DNA of 64,000 nucleotides, from assembly GCA_003996215.1 (NCBI GenBank), contig QJPP01003561.1, forward strand, positions 1 to 64,000, in the 5' to 3' direction. Shown here piece by piece: positions 1 to 11,261 of this stretch. Numbering within the stretch: position 1 is the first letter of the stretch; each line of letters opens with the position of its first letter. A program made the translations under genes and the position numbers. The notes beneath the pieces were generated by a model. That model was not told the DNA's origin, searched no databases, and was given only the letters and a program-made list of their open reading frames with translations. The DNA comes from Jaltomata sinuosa (Eukaryota; Streptophyta; Magnoliopsida; Solanales; Solanaceae).

Positions 1-1642
1 CCACAAGTGAAATCAAACCATTTCCAAATCATTTCCATCAAAATACCGGGCCCCGCCGGGCCATGCAAGGCTTAGAAAACAGTGCCAGTAGGCCCGAAGC
101 CAAAACCACAGTAAAACATGGATAAAACCTCTTTATATGCATGGAAATGGTATGATCACACACAATTGCTGCCCCGCAGCGCACAATCAACCTATCGACC
201 CTGCACAGGCCCACAGCTACTCAGCAAGCATAACCAGCCTAGAAGGATAATTCTATGCCCGGGACTCGCGGACATTCCCAAAATCCCACCTTCTATGTTC
301 CAGAGTCAACAAGGCCTCGCAGGACCACAAGGGTAAATACAATATATATCCCGCAATACCCAAGCACGGAGGAATAAAAATAGGCGGACATGAATAAGCG
401 GTCGAGGTCTGTGGTACCAACCTAATAAACCAACCCAAGGATGCCTATTAATACAATTTTATTTTATATATACGGAGTCTAGGGAAAATAAACCGTAACC
501 TACCTGTCGTCCGATGACAAGCTGCTAGAACAATGATGTCCAAGCTCGAACCACTCCGAGAAAATCCAAACTAAATCGAAATCGGATTTGGGCTTGAATA
601 ACTTGACGTAGACAATTGATTTTCCATTTTCCGTGATCAAATATTCCATTTACCCTAAATATTTTCCAACGAAATCCTTCTTCCAGCGTGAATATGCCCA
701 AATTGCAGATGTTGTGAAATTGACTTTGTATGGAAAATAAGTGAAGAAGATAATGCTTGTCAATATGATCATGACCAGCACTTCACTGACTAATATTAAT
801 GGTTCCAACATATTCCAATTCACTACTGGAAAGTGACCATTTCAAGACAAATAATGCCACCCATTGATTACAATGTTGTGTCCACTCCCTCCACTTCCAC
901 GTGGAAGTGGAGGTGGCACACCATGAAATTTTCATCCCGTTATATATATATTCGGGTATTGCATAAATTAGTGGTAAAATAAATATAATATTTTAAATAT
1001 ACCATAACCATTAGAAAATTATTTCGAATAAAACCTACTATATTATAATACTAAATTTCAACGTAACTAAGCTTACTATCTCCGTTAAAATAATACAATG
1101 TATAAAAACTTTATAAAATAAATACATATACCATTATATCGTAACAAAATATTTTTCATAAACCTTTAAAATATTTGAGAGGGTAATAATAATATAATAT
1201 AACTTCCTACCACCTTCGACTTTTAAATAAGATATTTTCAAATACGCACGATTTCGATACTCAAGAATTCTCTCGGGAACCTCCCTTATATTTTATCACT
1301 GTTTCGGAACTGAAATGGCGTTTTAAAACGTGAAATTGAGGCTTAAATCGTGTTTAACTCGACCCGGTTCGCAACCCGTTTTCTGCCAGACAGTCCGCGG
1401 TAAAACAGTCATAACTCTTTACTCCAAGATCGGTTGGACGTGAGGTTTTGTGCGTTGGAAACTAGACTCGTAGACCTTCGATTTAGTCTTTCGGGGGACT
1501 TCTAACTCTTTATATATTGAGAGAAAAGCCCTGATACATTTGACCCAAAGTTCAGAAAACTTGTTAAAGGTCTCACGATATCTTTTGTCGATTTGCTTGA
1601 CTTCAAAACTTAAACGTGAAAATGACCGAAAGGGTCATTACA
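1..1642 (-). mobile_element. Partial LTR, chromovirus family A, minus strand (LTR0)
   Basis: Read on the minus strand this begins at 1642 with TGTAATGACC, the same terminus as the plus-strand LTRs at 3681, 11262 and 19674, and follows them through the first half of the LTR until the window edge. It is therefore the 5' part of an LTR whose remainder lies to the left. The first ~0.7 kb (1642 to about 960) and the last ~0.6 kb (about 600 to 1) match the other copies well. The middle (about 600-960) is a different version from that in LTR1 and LTR2. The ORFs at 118 and 253 lie inside LTR sequence and resemble no protein. Position 888-913 holds a perfect palindrome (separate entry). Confidence 0.85.
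888..913. promoter_or_regulatory. 26 bp perfect palindrome with G-box core in LTR0
   Basis: The two halves CCTCCACTTCCAC and GTGGAAGTGGAGG are exact reverse complements and meet at CACGTG (898-903). Flanking bases extend the dyad imperfectly. CACGTG is the core recognised by plant bZIP and bHLH factors (established knowledge); a regulatory role here is inference. Related but imperfect dyads around CACGTGG occur in the same LTR region at about 4531-4573, 12134-12176, 20528-20577 and, inverted, about 21603-21652. Confidence 0.6.
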
Positions 1643-2605
1643 GGTGATAGTTACATTTATAGGGATTTGTAGTGGTGAAAGTCGAAATAGTAGTGAAAAC
1701 GAGGGTTCCAGTCGACGAACTCGTACAAAGGGCAGTGATTTAACTATAAGAGAAAGTTCTAATGATCTCGAGGTAACTCAAAAATACAGACATTTGTGGG
1801 TTCAATGCGAAAATTGTTATGGATTAAATTATAAGAAATTTTTGAAATCAAAAATGAATATTTGTGAACAATGTGGATATCATTTGAAAATGAGTAGTTC
1901 GGATAGAATTGAACTTTTGATCGATCCGGGTACTTGGGATCCTATGGATGAAGACATGGTCTCTCTAGATCCCATTGAATTTCATTCGGAGGAGGAGCCT
2001 TATAAAGATCGTATTGATTCTTATCAAAGAAAGACAGGATTAACGGTGGCTGTTCAAACAGGCATAGGCCAACTAAACGGCATTCCCGTAGCAATTGGGG
2101 TTATGGATTTTCAGTTTATGGGGGGTAGTATGGGATCCGTAGTAGGAGAGAAAATCACCCGTTTGATTGAACACGCTGCCAATCAAATTTTACCTCTTAT
2201 TATAGTGTGTGCTTCTGGGGGGCGCGCATGCAGGAAGGAAGTTTGAGCTTGATGCAAATGGCTAAAATATCGTCTGCTTTATATGATTATCAATTAAATA
2301 AAAAATTATTTTATGTATCAATCCTTACATCTCCGACAACTGGTGGAGTGATAGCTAGTTTTGGTATCTTGGGGGATATCATTATTGTCGAACCCAATGC
2401 CTACATTGCATTTGCAGGTAAAAGAGTAATTGAACATACATTGAATAAAACAGTACCCGAAGGTTCACAAGCAGCTGAATACTTATTACAGAAGGGTTTA
2501 TTCGACCTAATTGTACCACGTAATCTTTTAACAAGCGTTCTGAGTGAGTTATTTAAGCTCCACGCCTTTTTTCCTTTGAATCAAAAGTCAAGCAAAATCA
2601 AGTAG
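1643..2605 (+). pseudogene. accD: accD fragment, plastid acetyl-CoA carboxylase carboxyltransferase beta subunit
   Basis: In the plastid this protein is the beta subunit of the carboxyltransferase of heteromeric acetyl-CoA carboxylase, which makes malonyl-CoA for fatty acid synthesis. Visible here are the Cys4 zinc finger (residues CENC, then CEQC about 17 residues on) and much of the carboxyltransferase domain, including the GGSMGSVVGEKI stretch and a C-terminus ending FFPLNQKSSKIK. The N-terminal part is missing: the coding sequence enters directly from the LTR junction at 1643. The run of G at 2217-2222 has six bases where the reading frame needs seven, so the frame breaks in the CASGGARMQEG motif and continues from about 2222 to the stop at 2603-2605. 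The ORF of 200 codons and the one of 132 codons are the two halves. It is a nuclear pseudogene. Confidence 0.93.
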
Positions 2606-3351
2606 AGCACTAAGTTCAATTATTTTATTTATGTTTGTAGAAAAAAAGTAGTTAGTTTATCGGAATCAAAGTAAATAAGATAATAATGGCCTTTTCTGTG
2701 GTGATAGAAGATTAAATTGTAAAAAGAATCAAAACTAAAGTTGAGGATAACTCTTTTTTTGACCTATATTCCTGATTACGAATCAAGAAGCCTTTATCAC
2801 CATCACCAAGAGTGAGTTCTTCCTTTCGTGAAATTAGGAAAATAAAATGAATTTCTTCTTGTCTTAGGTATATAATTTGAAATTTAAATATAGATAATAG
2901 AGTTTTGTATCTTTCTCTATCTCCCGAAAAACCATTTTATCTAAAAATTCATGTTGGGTCGGATTCGACCGAATCTTTCGATAATCTGTAAAAAACTCTT
3001 TATCTATTTTTAGAAAATTAGAAGACAAGAACAAAAGACAAAGAAATGAAGAAAAATAATAAAGTTTATTATCATACATATCTTTCTCATGTAGGAGATG
3101 AATAAGTCCATTTATTTAGTTCTACAGTTCTACATTCTTTGCACTTATTCTTATTATACGTACTCAGTTAGATTTAGATATATAGATACTTAGATCTATA
3201 CTAAGAATTTCAAATTCTTCAAATTCTATTAATAATAAATATTATCTAATTAGAATTCAAATTCTTAATTTAATTATAATTATTACAAGATATCTTTATT
3301 TATATAATAACATAATAACAGATACAAATAGTAAATTGAGGTACCCCCTCT
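2606..3351 (+). other. accD-psaI plastid intergenic spacer, no gene
   Basis: AT-rich noncoding DNA between the accD remnant and psaI, with runs of short A/T repeats typical of this plastid spacer. The small ORF on the minus strand at 2864-3079 shows no protein-like features. Confidence 0.7.
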
Positions 3352-3462
3352 ATGACAAATTTGAACTTTCCATCTATTTTTGTGCCGTTTGCAGGCCTAG
3401 TCTCTCCGGCAATTGCAATGGCTTCTTTATTTCTTCATGTTCAAAAAAACAAGATTGTTTAG
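3352..3462 (+). pseudogene. psaI: psaI copy, photosystem I subunit VIII (nuclear copy of plastid gene)
   Basis: A 36-codon open frame beginning MTNLNFPSIF and ending HVQKNKIV followed by TAG. This is the full length of plastid PsaI, a single-span membrane subunit of photosystem I that helps bind PsaL. No stop or frameshift is present, but codons 13-18 read F-A-G-L-V-S, which looks like substitution away from the usual sequence at the start of the membrane span. It has no transit peptide and sits between retrotransposons, so expression as a functional protein is unlikely. It is called a pseudogene by context, not because the frame is broken. Confidence 0.9.
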
Positions 3463-3680
3463 ATCCGCTGGGACCCAATCACATCCATTTTTTTTCTAAA
3501 TCGGGGACTTGTATCATAACACAGATATCTATTTATTGGAATATAGTATAACATGTGTTTTCCACCGAACATAAAGGAAAAAACTCTTATGCCCGCAGAA
3601 ACATGATATATGGATATATCAATTCAAGCAATTTTCAAATAGATCAGGATCTCTGGAAGGCTGAAATGTAGTCGGTGAAT

Positions 3681-6600
3681 TGTAATGACCCTTCCGGTTA
3701 TTTCCACGTATACGTTTTACTTGTACCGTTAGAGCTTGTTTGTAGCGACCCCAAGTAATTTAAGGCTTGTAGGGACCAGTATTTTAGTGTCGGGTCCATT
3801 TGTTTGGTCGTATGATAAGTTTTGAAGTCAAGCAAGTCGGCAAAAGTTATCGTAAGTTTCTTTAATAAATTTTCTGAACTTTGGGTAAAATGTCTCAGAG
3901 CTTTTCTCTCAATATATAAAGAGTTAGAAGTCTCTCGAAATACCAAATCGAAGGTCTACAAGTCTAGTTTCCAACGCACATAACCTCACGTCCAACTGAT
4001 CTTGGAGTAAAAAGTTATGACTGTTTTACCGCGGATTGTCTGGAAGAAATCGGGTCGGGTCAAAATCGATTTAAAGCCTCAACTTCACGTTTTAAAATGC
4101 CATTTCAGTTCTGAAACAGTGGGAAAACATGGGGGGGGGGGGTTCCAAGAGAGTTCTTGAGTATCAAAATCGTGCGATGGTGAATTGCGAAGCTAAATTT
4201 AAGAATTTTATTAGCATCGCGCGTATATTTGAAAATATTTATTTTAAAGTTATATTTTTTATTACCTTTTTTTTAGAATCTTAAAGGTCTATGAAAAATA
4301 CTTTTATTATGATATAATTGTGTATGTACTTATTTTATAAGGTTTGTATACATTGTAATATTTTAACGGAGATAGTAAATTTAGTCATGTTGAAAATAAT
4401 TATTATAATATAGTAAGTTTTATTGGAAATGATTTTCTATTAGTTATGGTATATTTAAAAAGTTATATATTTTTTACCATGAATTTATGCAATACTCGAA
4501 TATATATATAAGGGGATAAAATATTTAGGGTGTGCCACCCCACCCCCACGTGGATGTGGGGGGAGTGGACACCAAACTTTTGCAGCAAGTGATGGCTGCC
4601 ACATGTCAACATTGCCACATTTCATAAGCATTTTAGTAATGATTGTTGGCAAAATCCACTATACATATATATGTGCATCTGCCAAACTTTGGATGGTTGG
4701 CAGCATTAAAATTCCTTTGCAAATTCACCCACACGTTAGTGTGGTATTAAATTTCATTCAATTTGATTTCATTTCGGAGTGGTTCGGACTCGGAAATCAT
4801 CGTTCTAGCAGCTTGTCATCGGACGACAGGTAGGTTACGATTTATTTTCCCTAGACTCCGCATATATAGGATAAAATTGTATTAATGGGCATCCTTGGGT
4901 TGGTTTATTAGGTTGGTACCATAGACCTCGACCGCTTTATTCATGTCCGCCTACTTTTGTTCCTCCGTTGCTTGTAGTACTTGCCGATATATTTTATTTA
5001 CCCTTGTAGTCCTGTGAGGCCTTGTTGACTCTGGAACATAGAAGGTGGGATGTTGGGAATGTCCGCGAGTCCCGGGCATAGAATTATCCTTCTAGGCTGG
5101 TTATGCTTGCGGAGTAGCTGTGGGCCTGTGCAGGGTCGATAGGTTAATTGTGAGCTGCTGGGCAGCTATTGTGCTTGATCATACCATTTCCATGCATATA
5201 AGAGGTTTTTATCCATGTTTTACTACGATTTTGGCTTCGGGCCTACTGGCACTATTTTCTAAACCTTGCATGGCCCCGGGGGCCCGTTTTTTATGGAAAT
5301 AAATTGGAAATGGTTGATTTAACTCGTGAATATTCTTGGGTAAAAGAAAGTAAAATTATGATTCAAATCACCATTTTAACGATAAACGCTAGACTCGGCA
5401 GGGCCGGGGTTCTAATTGAGTTTTCTTGCTACTTGAGATGATTTTTTTAGCCTCGGTCGGACCGAGCACCTGAGATGACTTTCTACTGTTTAGACTCGGT
5501 TATGCTCGGGCACCCTTGGAGGGGTTTTTGAGATATTTTTCTACTACTTTAGTCCTGGACAAGGTCTGGGCATGCATATTAGAGACTGGGTCTCTATCTT
5601 GAACCCGAACTTGCTTCCGGACGACATGCTTTGATACTGAGTTTTAGTATGGGGTCAGGGACCTCCAGGGACCTTGCCATCCGGGCCTGGGGCTGCGGGC
5701 TGCGTGTGCCGAAGAAAGGGTATACGGTGGAGTAGAGGTCTAAGGGCAGTGTCCTTCCATGGAACCTACCTGCTGGGCCGGATCGGCACCGGAGGAGGTA
5801 CATACCGAGATACCATTTTACTTGAGATCTTCATGCATCATATCATTCATTGTTTGAGGCTCCACCCTTGTTTGTTGTTTGTTGATTGTACGCTCCGGTA
5901 GTATGGGATATCGGAGGGTTTGTTTTCACTTGTTTGTGTTCCTCGGTTATATGGGCGGCCGGGGGACTGTAGGTAGACTCTTGCTATTTACTTACAGAAT
6001 TATCCCCTGTTACAGTTAAGAATGAAATTGGTTACTGCTAAACTGTTAGTTCTAGATTGAGATTGATATGATTAGTTGAGTTTGATTCATGTCTCTGAGC
6101 ATGCCTATCATTACTCTTTCCCTCTTCTTACACTTGAGGTTACCGGTATACCGTCCAATTTCATAAACTTATTATGTATACACTGTTATTGCAAGAACCC
6201 CAGGTGCGTTATTTCTTACTTTCGCATGTGCCTATGGTGTGTATATTCTGCTTACTAGCCTCACATATGGTTCTGTTGATTTCCCTCTGGGCTAGTTCCT
6301 ATGTACCTTTCATTAATTTCTGTGACTGCTTGCTTCTATTCTGTCTGTTACTACGCTTTTATATTATATGTGCCCAGTCGGCCTATGATACCTACTGGGT
6401 ACCTTATGCTTCGCATTTGGTGCTCACCCTACCCCTCTGCATCTTTGGGTACAGATCCTAGCGTGGGCCTTCGCCGTTAGATCGCTGTGATTCGTGCTTG
6501 GAGATCTGTTGGGGACTACTTCAGACTGAGGGTGAGCTCTTGGTGATCGGATCTTAGCTTTAGTTTATCTTTTGCTTTATATACTCTAGTACCATTCAGA

Positions 6601-6887
6601 GACATCTGTATATATTGTTATGGATCGTTTGCACTCCATGTATGTAGTTTCAGATCTATACTATGATACCAGGTCTTGGGGTTTTGTTTAGTTTCCGCAT
6701 ATGTGTATATATATACTCATGTTATCTATTCTCCTCATCTTACTCTCTTACTTTTACTTATTAAACTATTCTTCCGCTTATTTGTTAGATAGTAGCCCAT
6801 TACTAACTGTCCTGGGCTACGGGAATTGGTTCGCCTACTCGGGGGGGGTTGTAGGTGCCATCATGACCGAGAAGTCAGGTCATGACA
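3681..6887 (+). repeat. Family A LTR1 (5' LTR of element 1)
   Basis: Starts TGTAATGACC and ends GTCATGACA, three bases before the primer binding site. About 3.2 kb, a long LTR. It contains a run of 12 G at 4131-4142 where LTR2 reads AAGGGAGGG, and a G-box dyad at about 4531-4573. Small ORFs at 3698, 4603, 5120, 5594, 5674, 6076, 6174 and 6701 recur as fragments in LTR2 and have no recognisable protein content. Confidence 0.88.
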
Positions 6888-6890
6888 ACT

Positions 6891-6902
6891 TGGTATCAGA
6901 GC
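6891..6902 (+). other. Primer binding site, element 1 (initiator tRNA-Met type)
   Basis: TGGTATCAGAGC three bases after the LTR end matches the usual plant retrotransposon site complementary to the 3' end of initiator tRNA-Met. The 200 bases that follow to the gag ATG are untranslated leader. Confidence 0.9.
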
Positions 6903-7100
6903 TTTAGGTTCACCGATGTTATCGGTATAGGAGCCAATGTCTAGTAGAGTCTTGTGGATCGGGGCGGAGACGTCTGTACTCAATCTTTGGGAGGCTATAG
7001 TGACATTTTAGGAAATTTGACTCTTTCATTGCTTCTGTGTCGTGCGTGGAACCCTTGAAATTTCTGGAAATCTCATCTGCTCTACCTCATTCTTCCGCAG

Positions 7101-8578
7101 ATGGTTCGTACGAGATCATCGGCATCACGCGGAAATGAGCCTCCCACTCCAGCTGAGGGTCGAGGACGCCCTCGAAAAGTGGCACCTGCTAGAGCTGCTA
7201 GAGTTGAGATAGAGCCCGAGCAGCATGTGGATCAGGGGGCAGCCCAGGTACCACCAGCTCCAGTACCGGCTGCAGCGCCAGCTCCAGCGCCAACTCCAGT
7301 ACCAGCTCCAGTGCCCACTTTTGTGCCAGCTCCAGCCGCAGCTTAGTCTCCAGATATTCAGGGATTACTATTACAACTTTTGGGTATGATTGGAGAGCGG
7401 CCTTCTGCGGTAGCGCAGACATCCGCTCAAGGGGTAGCCCTGGGTGCACAGAGTTCAGGAGCGCAGCCTGCTACTATGGCTCCCCGTGCGGAGGTCATTC
7501 TGGTTCCATCTGTTGCACAACCTCTTGCTCCTCGCCCAGCTATGACAGAGTCAGAACAGAAGGCGTTGGGTAGGTTTTTGAGGTTTGCTGGTACTTCTGG
7601 ACAGGATCCACATGACATTATCACTACATGTGAGGAGATATTGCATCATTTGGGTTTATTGGAGACTCACAGGGTTGGTTATACTACCTATTAGTTGGAG
7701 GGCCCAGCGAAGTTATGGTGGAGGGCCCAGGTTGCTTGTAGACCACCATCATCACCTCCTTTGACCTGGTCTGAGTTTTATGAGGCCTTTATGGCCAAGT
7801 TCCTACCTCAGAATGATCGTGAGCGTCGCAGGGAGCCGTTTACTCACCTTTTTGCAGGGGTCTACGACTGTCTCGGAGTATGAGACCCATTTTCATCAGC
7901 TAGCACCGTTTGGAGCAATGATCATTCCTACCGAGGCAGATAGGATTCACAAATTTGTATGAGGTTTGAGGCCAGAGATCAGACAACCAGCTGAGATATT
8001 GATTGTCGATGGTCGGTCATTTCAGGCTATCGTAGACTATGCCCGCACTGTGGAGGACTTACAGCGTCATGATCAGGGGTCCAGAGATAAGAGGTCTCGA
8101 CATCAGGGTGTCTACAGTGGTTCCAGATATGGTGGTAGAGGTTCTGGCCAGTGGAGCCGGAGTTATCAGCCACAATAGCACCAGGGTCAGTCCAGCCGAC
8201 CGATTCAGGCTTCCCTTCAGACTTTCGGTAGTACCCAGTTCGAGCAGGGTCAGAGCAGCCATCAGGGCAATAGCGGCCAGTCTTCGAGAGGTACAGTTTC
8301 TGGGTAATCAGGCCGTGGTGGTCATACAGGGTCTGCTGGTTCATCTCGACTGAGTAGGCCGCCAAGGGCTTGTTTTACTTGTGGTGTGATTGGTCATTTT
8401 GCTAGAGATTGCCCTCAGCAGGGTACAGTTCATTTGGCCGAGCCTTTACGAGCAGTTCAGCCCCCGGTTAGAGGGGGTGGTCATCAGGGTAGAGGTGGTG
8501 CTCTACGCGGTAGAGCAGGTGGTAGGGATGGCAGTCGGGCAGGTGGACGTCATCGTCAGTTTTACACGGTCCCTAGGA
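7101..8578 (+). pseudogene. gag of element 1, broken
   Basis: Capsid/nucleocapsid precursor of a chromovirus. It starts MVRTRSSASRG and carries a low-complexity alanine-proline-valine stretch at about 7240-7340. The capsid domain (about 7560-8050) includes WWRAQVACR and LTWSEFYEAFMAKFLP, and a complete CCHC zinc knuckle lies at 8371-8412 (C-FT-C-GVIG-H-FARD-C). In-frame stops lie at 7344, 7692, about 7960, 8176 and about 8306; compared with element 2, those at 7344, 7960 and 8176 are of the CAG-to-TAG or TGG-to-TGA kind. One base is inserted at about 7851 (TTT where element 2 has AT), shifting the frame. Start chosen by agreement with element 2 and by position just downstream of the leader. 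Confidence 0.85.
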
Positions 8579-11251
8579 AACCAGAGGCAGAGGCCTCAGA
8601 TGCTGTGATTACAGGTACGATTTTTTTGTGCCATCAGCATTCTATGGCTTTATTTGATCCTGGATCCACTTGTTCATATGTATGTACCTACTTTGTGCCT
8701 TGTTTGGGGTTGGCTAGGGAGCCATTATCTGTTCCTGTTTCTGTTTTGACCCCAGTAGGAGAATCTTTAGTAGTGGATCGGATTGTGAGATCTTGTATGC
8801 TATCTATTGGTGATTCAGAGACTTGGGGTGATTTGATGATTCTTGATATGCTAGATTTTGATGTGATACTGGGCATGGACTGGTTATCCCCTCAGCGTGT
8901 GGTTTTGGATTGTTATGCCAAGACCATTACCATAGCTGAGCCCGGTGTATCCCCGGTTGTGTGGCAGGGTTCTGTTAGCCATGCACCATCTGGGAACATC
9001 TTTTGTCTTCGAGCTAGGAAGTTGATTTCCCGTGGGTGTTTAGCTTATCTAGCATATGTTCAAGATGTTAGTGCTGACCCTACTTCTCCTGAGTCTGTTC
9101 CTGTGGTTAGAGACTTCTTCGATGTGTTTCCTACCGACTTGCCAGGCCTTCCACCTGAGAGAGATATTGATTTTGCTATTGAGCTAGAGCCGGGCACCAG
9201 GCTCATTTCTATTTCTCCTTACCGTATGGCTCCTACTGAGTTGAGGGAGCTTAAGGAGAAGCTCGAGGATCTGTTATCTAAGGGGGTTATTAGACCTAGT
9301 GTGTCACCTTTGGGTGCTCCTGTTCTCTTTGTGAAGAATAAGGATGGGTCGATGCTCATGTGCACTGATTATCAGCAGCTAAATAGGGTGACAGTGAAGA
9401 ATAGGTATCCGATGACGAGGATTGATGACTTGTTTGACCAGCTTCAGGGTTCAGTTGTGTTTTCGAAGATTGATTTGAGGTCTGGCTACCATCAGTTGAG
9501 GATTAGGGCGGAGGACATCCCTAAGACAGCATTCAGGACACGTTATGGCCATTATGAGTTCCTGGTGATGTCTTTTGGGTTGACTAATGCCCCCGCAGCC
9601 TTTATGAACTTGATGCACAGGGTTCTTGGCCCGTATTTGGACTCATTTGTGATAGTTTTTTATAGATGACATCTTGGTATACTCGCGTAGTAGAGATGAG
9701 CATGAGCAGCACTTGAGGGTTATACTCCAGACTTTGAGAGATCATCGGCTGTATGCCAAGTTCTCAAAGTGCGAGTTTTGGCTTGAGTCAGTTGCATTCC
9801 TAGGGCATGTGGTGTCTAAGGATGGGATTAGGGTTGACCCAGAAAAGATTTCTGCGGTTTGTGATTGGCCTAGACTTACTACTGCTACTGAGGTCCGCAG
9901 CTTTATTGGGTTAGCAGGTTACTACAGACGGTTCGTTGAGGGATATTCCTCCATAGCATCACCCTTGACTATGCTGACTAGGAAGGATGTCCCATTTCAG
10001 TGGTCGGATCAGTGTGAAGATAGCTTCCAGAGGCTTAAGGCCTTATTGACTTCATCTCCAGTCTTGACTTTGCCGGTTGAGGGTCAGAGCTTCTTCGTGT
10101 ACTGTGATGCTTCTGGGGTTGGTCTTGGTTGTGTGTTGATGCAGCAGGGTCAAGTAATAGCATATGCATCGAGACAGCTGAAGGTTCACGAGCGCAACTA
10201 CCCCACTCATGACTTAGAGTTGGCGGCGGTAGTTTTCGCGCTTAAGATCTGGAGGCATTACCTATATGGAGTTCACTGTGAGATCTTCACCGATCACCAT
10301 AGTCTTCAGTATATCACGAGTCAATGAGAGTTGAACTCGAGACAGAGGAGATGGGTCGAGTTACTAAAGGACTATGACTTCACTATTCTGTATCATCGGG
10401 GCAAGGCAAACGTGGTAGCGGATGCCTTGAGCCGGAAGGCAGTGAGTATGGGTAGCCTAGCTTTTCTTTCAGTTTCAGAGCGACCGTTGGCCTTGGACAT
10501 CCAGTATTTGGCTAACCGTTTGGTTAGGCTTGACTTGTCAGATCCTAGCAGAGTTCTCGCCAGTGTTGAGGTTCATTCTACTTTGATTGATCAAATTCAG
10601 AGCCGTCAGTTTGAGGATCAGCAGTTGTGTGACCTTCGTGATCGGGTTGTTCAGGGTGAGACAAGTCGGGCTACTATAGATTCAGATGGGGTTCTGAGGT
10701 TTGATAGTCGCCTTTGTGTTCCGAGGATTAGTGATTTGATTCAGTTGATACTTCATGAGGCACATTGTACTAGATACTCTATTCACCCTGGCACAACAAA
10801 GATGTATAGAGACTTGAGACATCTTTACTGGTGGAGTGGTATGAAACAGGATATAGCGGAGTTCATATCTCGGCCGTTTGAGATTCTTCAGAGGGTTGGT
10901 AGCGTTGCCTATCAGCTAGCCTTGCCTCTTATGTTTTCAGCTATACATCCTGTATTCCATGTTTCGATGTTGCATCGGTATGTCCCATATGAGTCTGATG
11001 TATTGCAGTGGGATTCAGTTCAGTTGGGTGAGAGTTTAGCCTTTGTTGAGGAGCCGACAACTATTTTGGCCAGAGATGTCAGAAGATTGAGGTCTCGAGA
11101 GATCCCGGTTGTTAAGGTTTAGTGGAGGCACCGTCCAGTCGAGGAGGCTACCTGGGAGACCGAGAGAGATATGCGGGCTCAGTATCCACAGCTGTTTGAG
11201 CCTTCAGGTACCCCCTTGACCTTGACTTTCGAGGACGAAAGTCCTTTTTAG
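8579..11251 (+). pseudogene. pol of element 1 (protease-RT-RNase H-integrase remnant), broken
   Basis: The protease shows LFDPGST with the Asp codon at 8656. The RT runs from about 9200 and includes KIDLRSGYHQLRI and MSFGLTNAPAAF. The catalytic FIDD box at about 9662-9670 is hit exactly by one extra T in a T-run near 9661, so the 427-codon ORF ends there and the frame resumes from 9674. RNase H is recognisable (VYCDASG near 10100; FTDHHSLQYI). A CGA-to-TGA stop lies at 10328. Integrase retains the His part of the zinc-binding motif (YSIHPGTTKMYRDL) but passes at about 10873 straight into the C-terminal PFEILQRVGSVAYQ region. Relative to element 2, 807 bp (269 codons, in frame) are absent, including the CysCys pair and the whole DDE core. 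Another stop lies at 11120, and the final residues are FEDESPF. Confidence 0.88.
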
Positions 11252-11261
11252 TAGTGGATGA

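Larger units (their letters stand above)
1643..3680 (+). other. Plastid DNA insertion (NUPT): accD 3' part - psaI - start of psaI-ycf4 spacer
   Basis: About 2.04 kb collinear with the plastid large single-copy order accD-psaI-ycf4. It includes the AT-rich accD-psaI spacer and roughly 220 bp beyond psaI that resembles the psaI-ycf4 spacer. Nuclear location is shown by the LTR retrotransposon termini that abut both ends (1642/1643 and 3680/3681) and by decay of accD. The ends coincide with LTR termini, so the original insertion may have been longer, with retroelements integrated inside it. No plastid sequence is recognised outside the two LTRs within the window. Confidence 0.9.

Noticed and set aside
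4131..4142. Run of 12 G as a regulatory G-quadruplex
   Set aside because: A single homopolymer not shared with LTR2 or LTR3 at the same place; more likely slippage or a sequencing artefact.
7198..7449. Minus-strand ORFs opposite gag (also 14799-15038) with leucine-rich translation
   Set aside because: They mirror the Ala-Pro-Val low-complexity region of gag on the other strand.
8027..8365. Minus-strand ORF of 112 codons, repeated at 15630-15947
   Set aside because: Shadow of the glutamine/serine-rich gag linker; codon pattern and homology belong to the plus strand.
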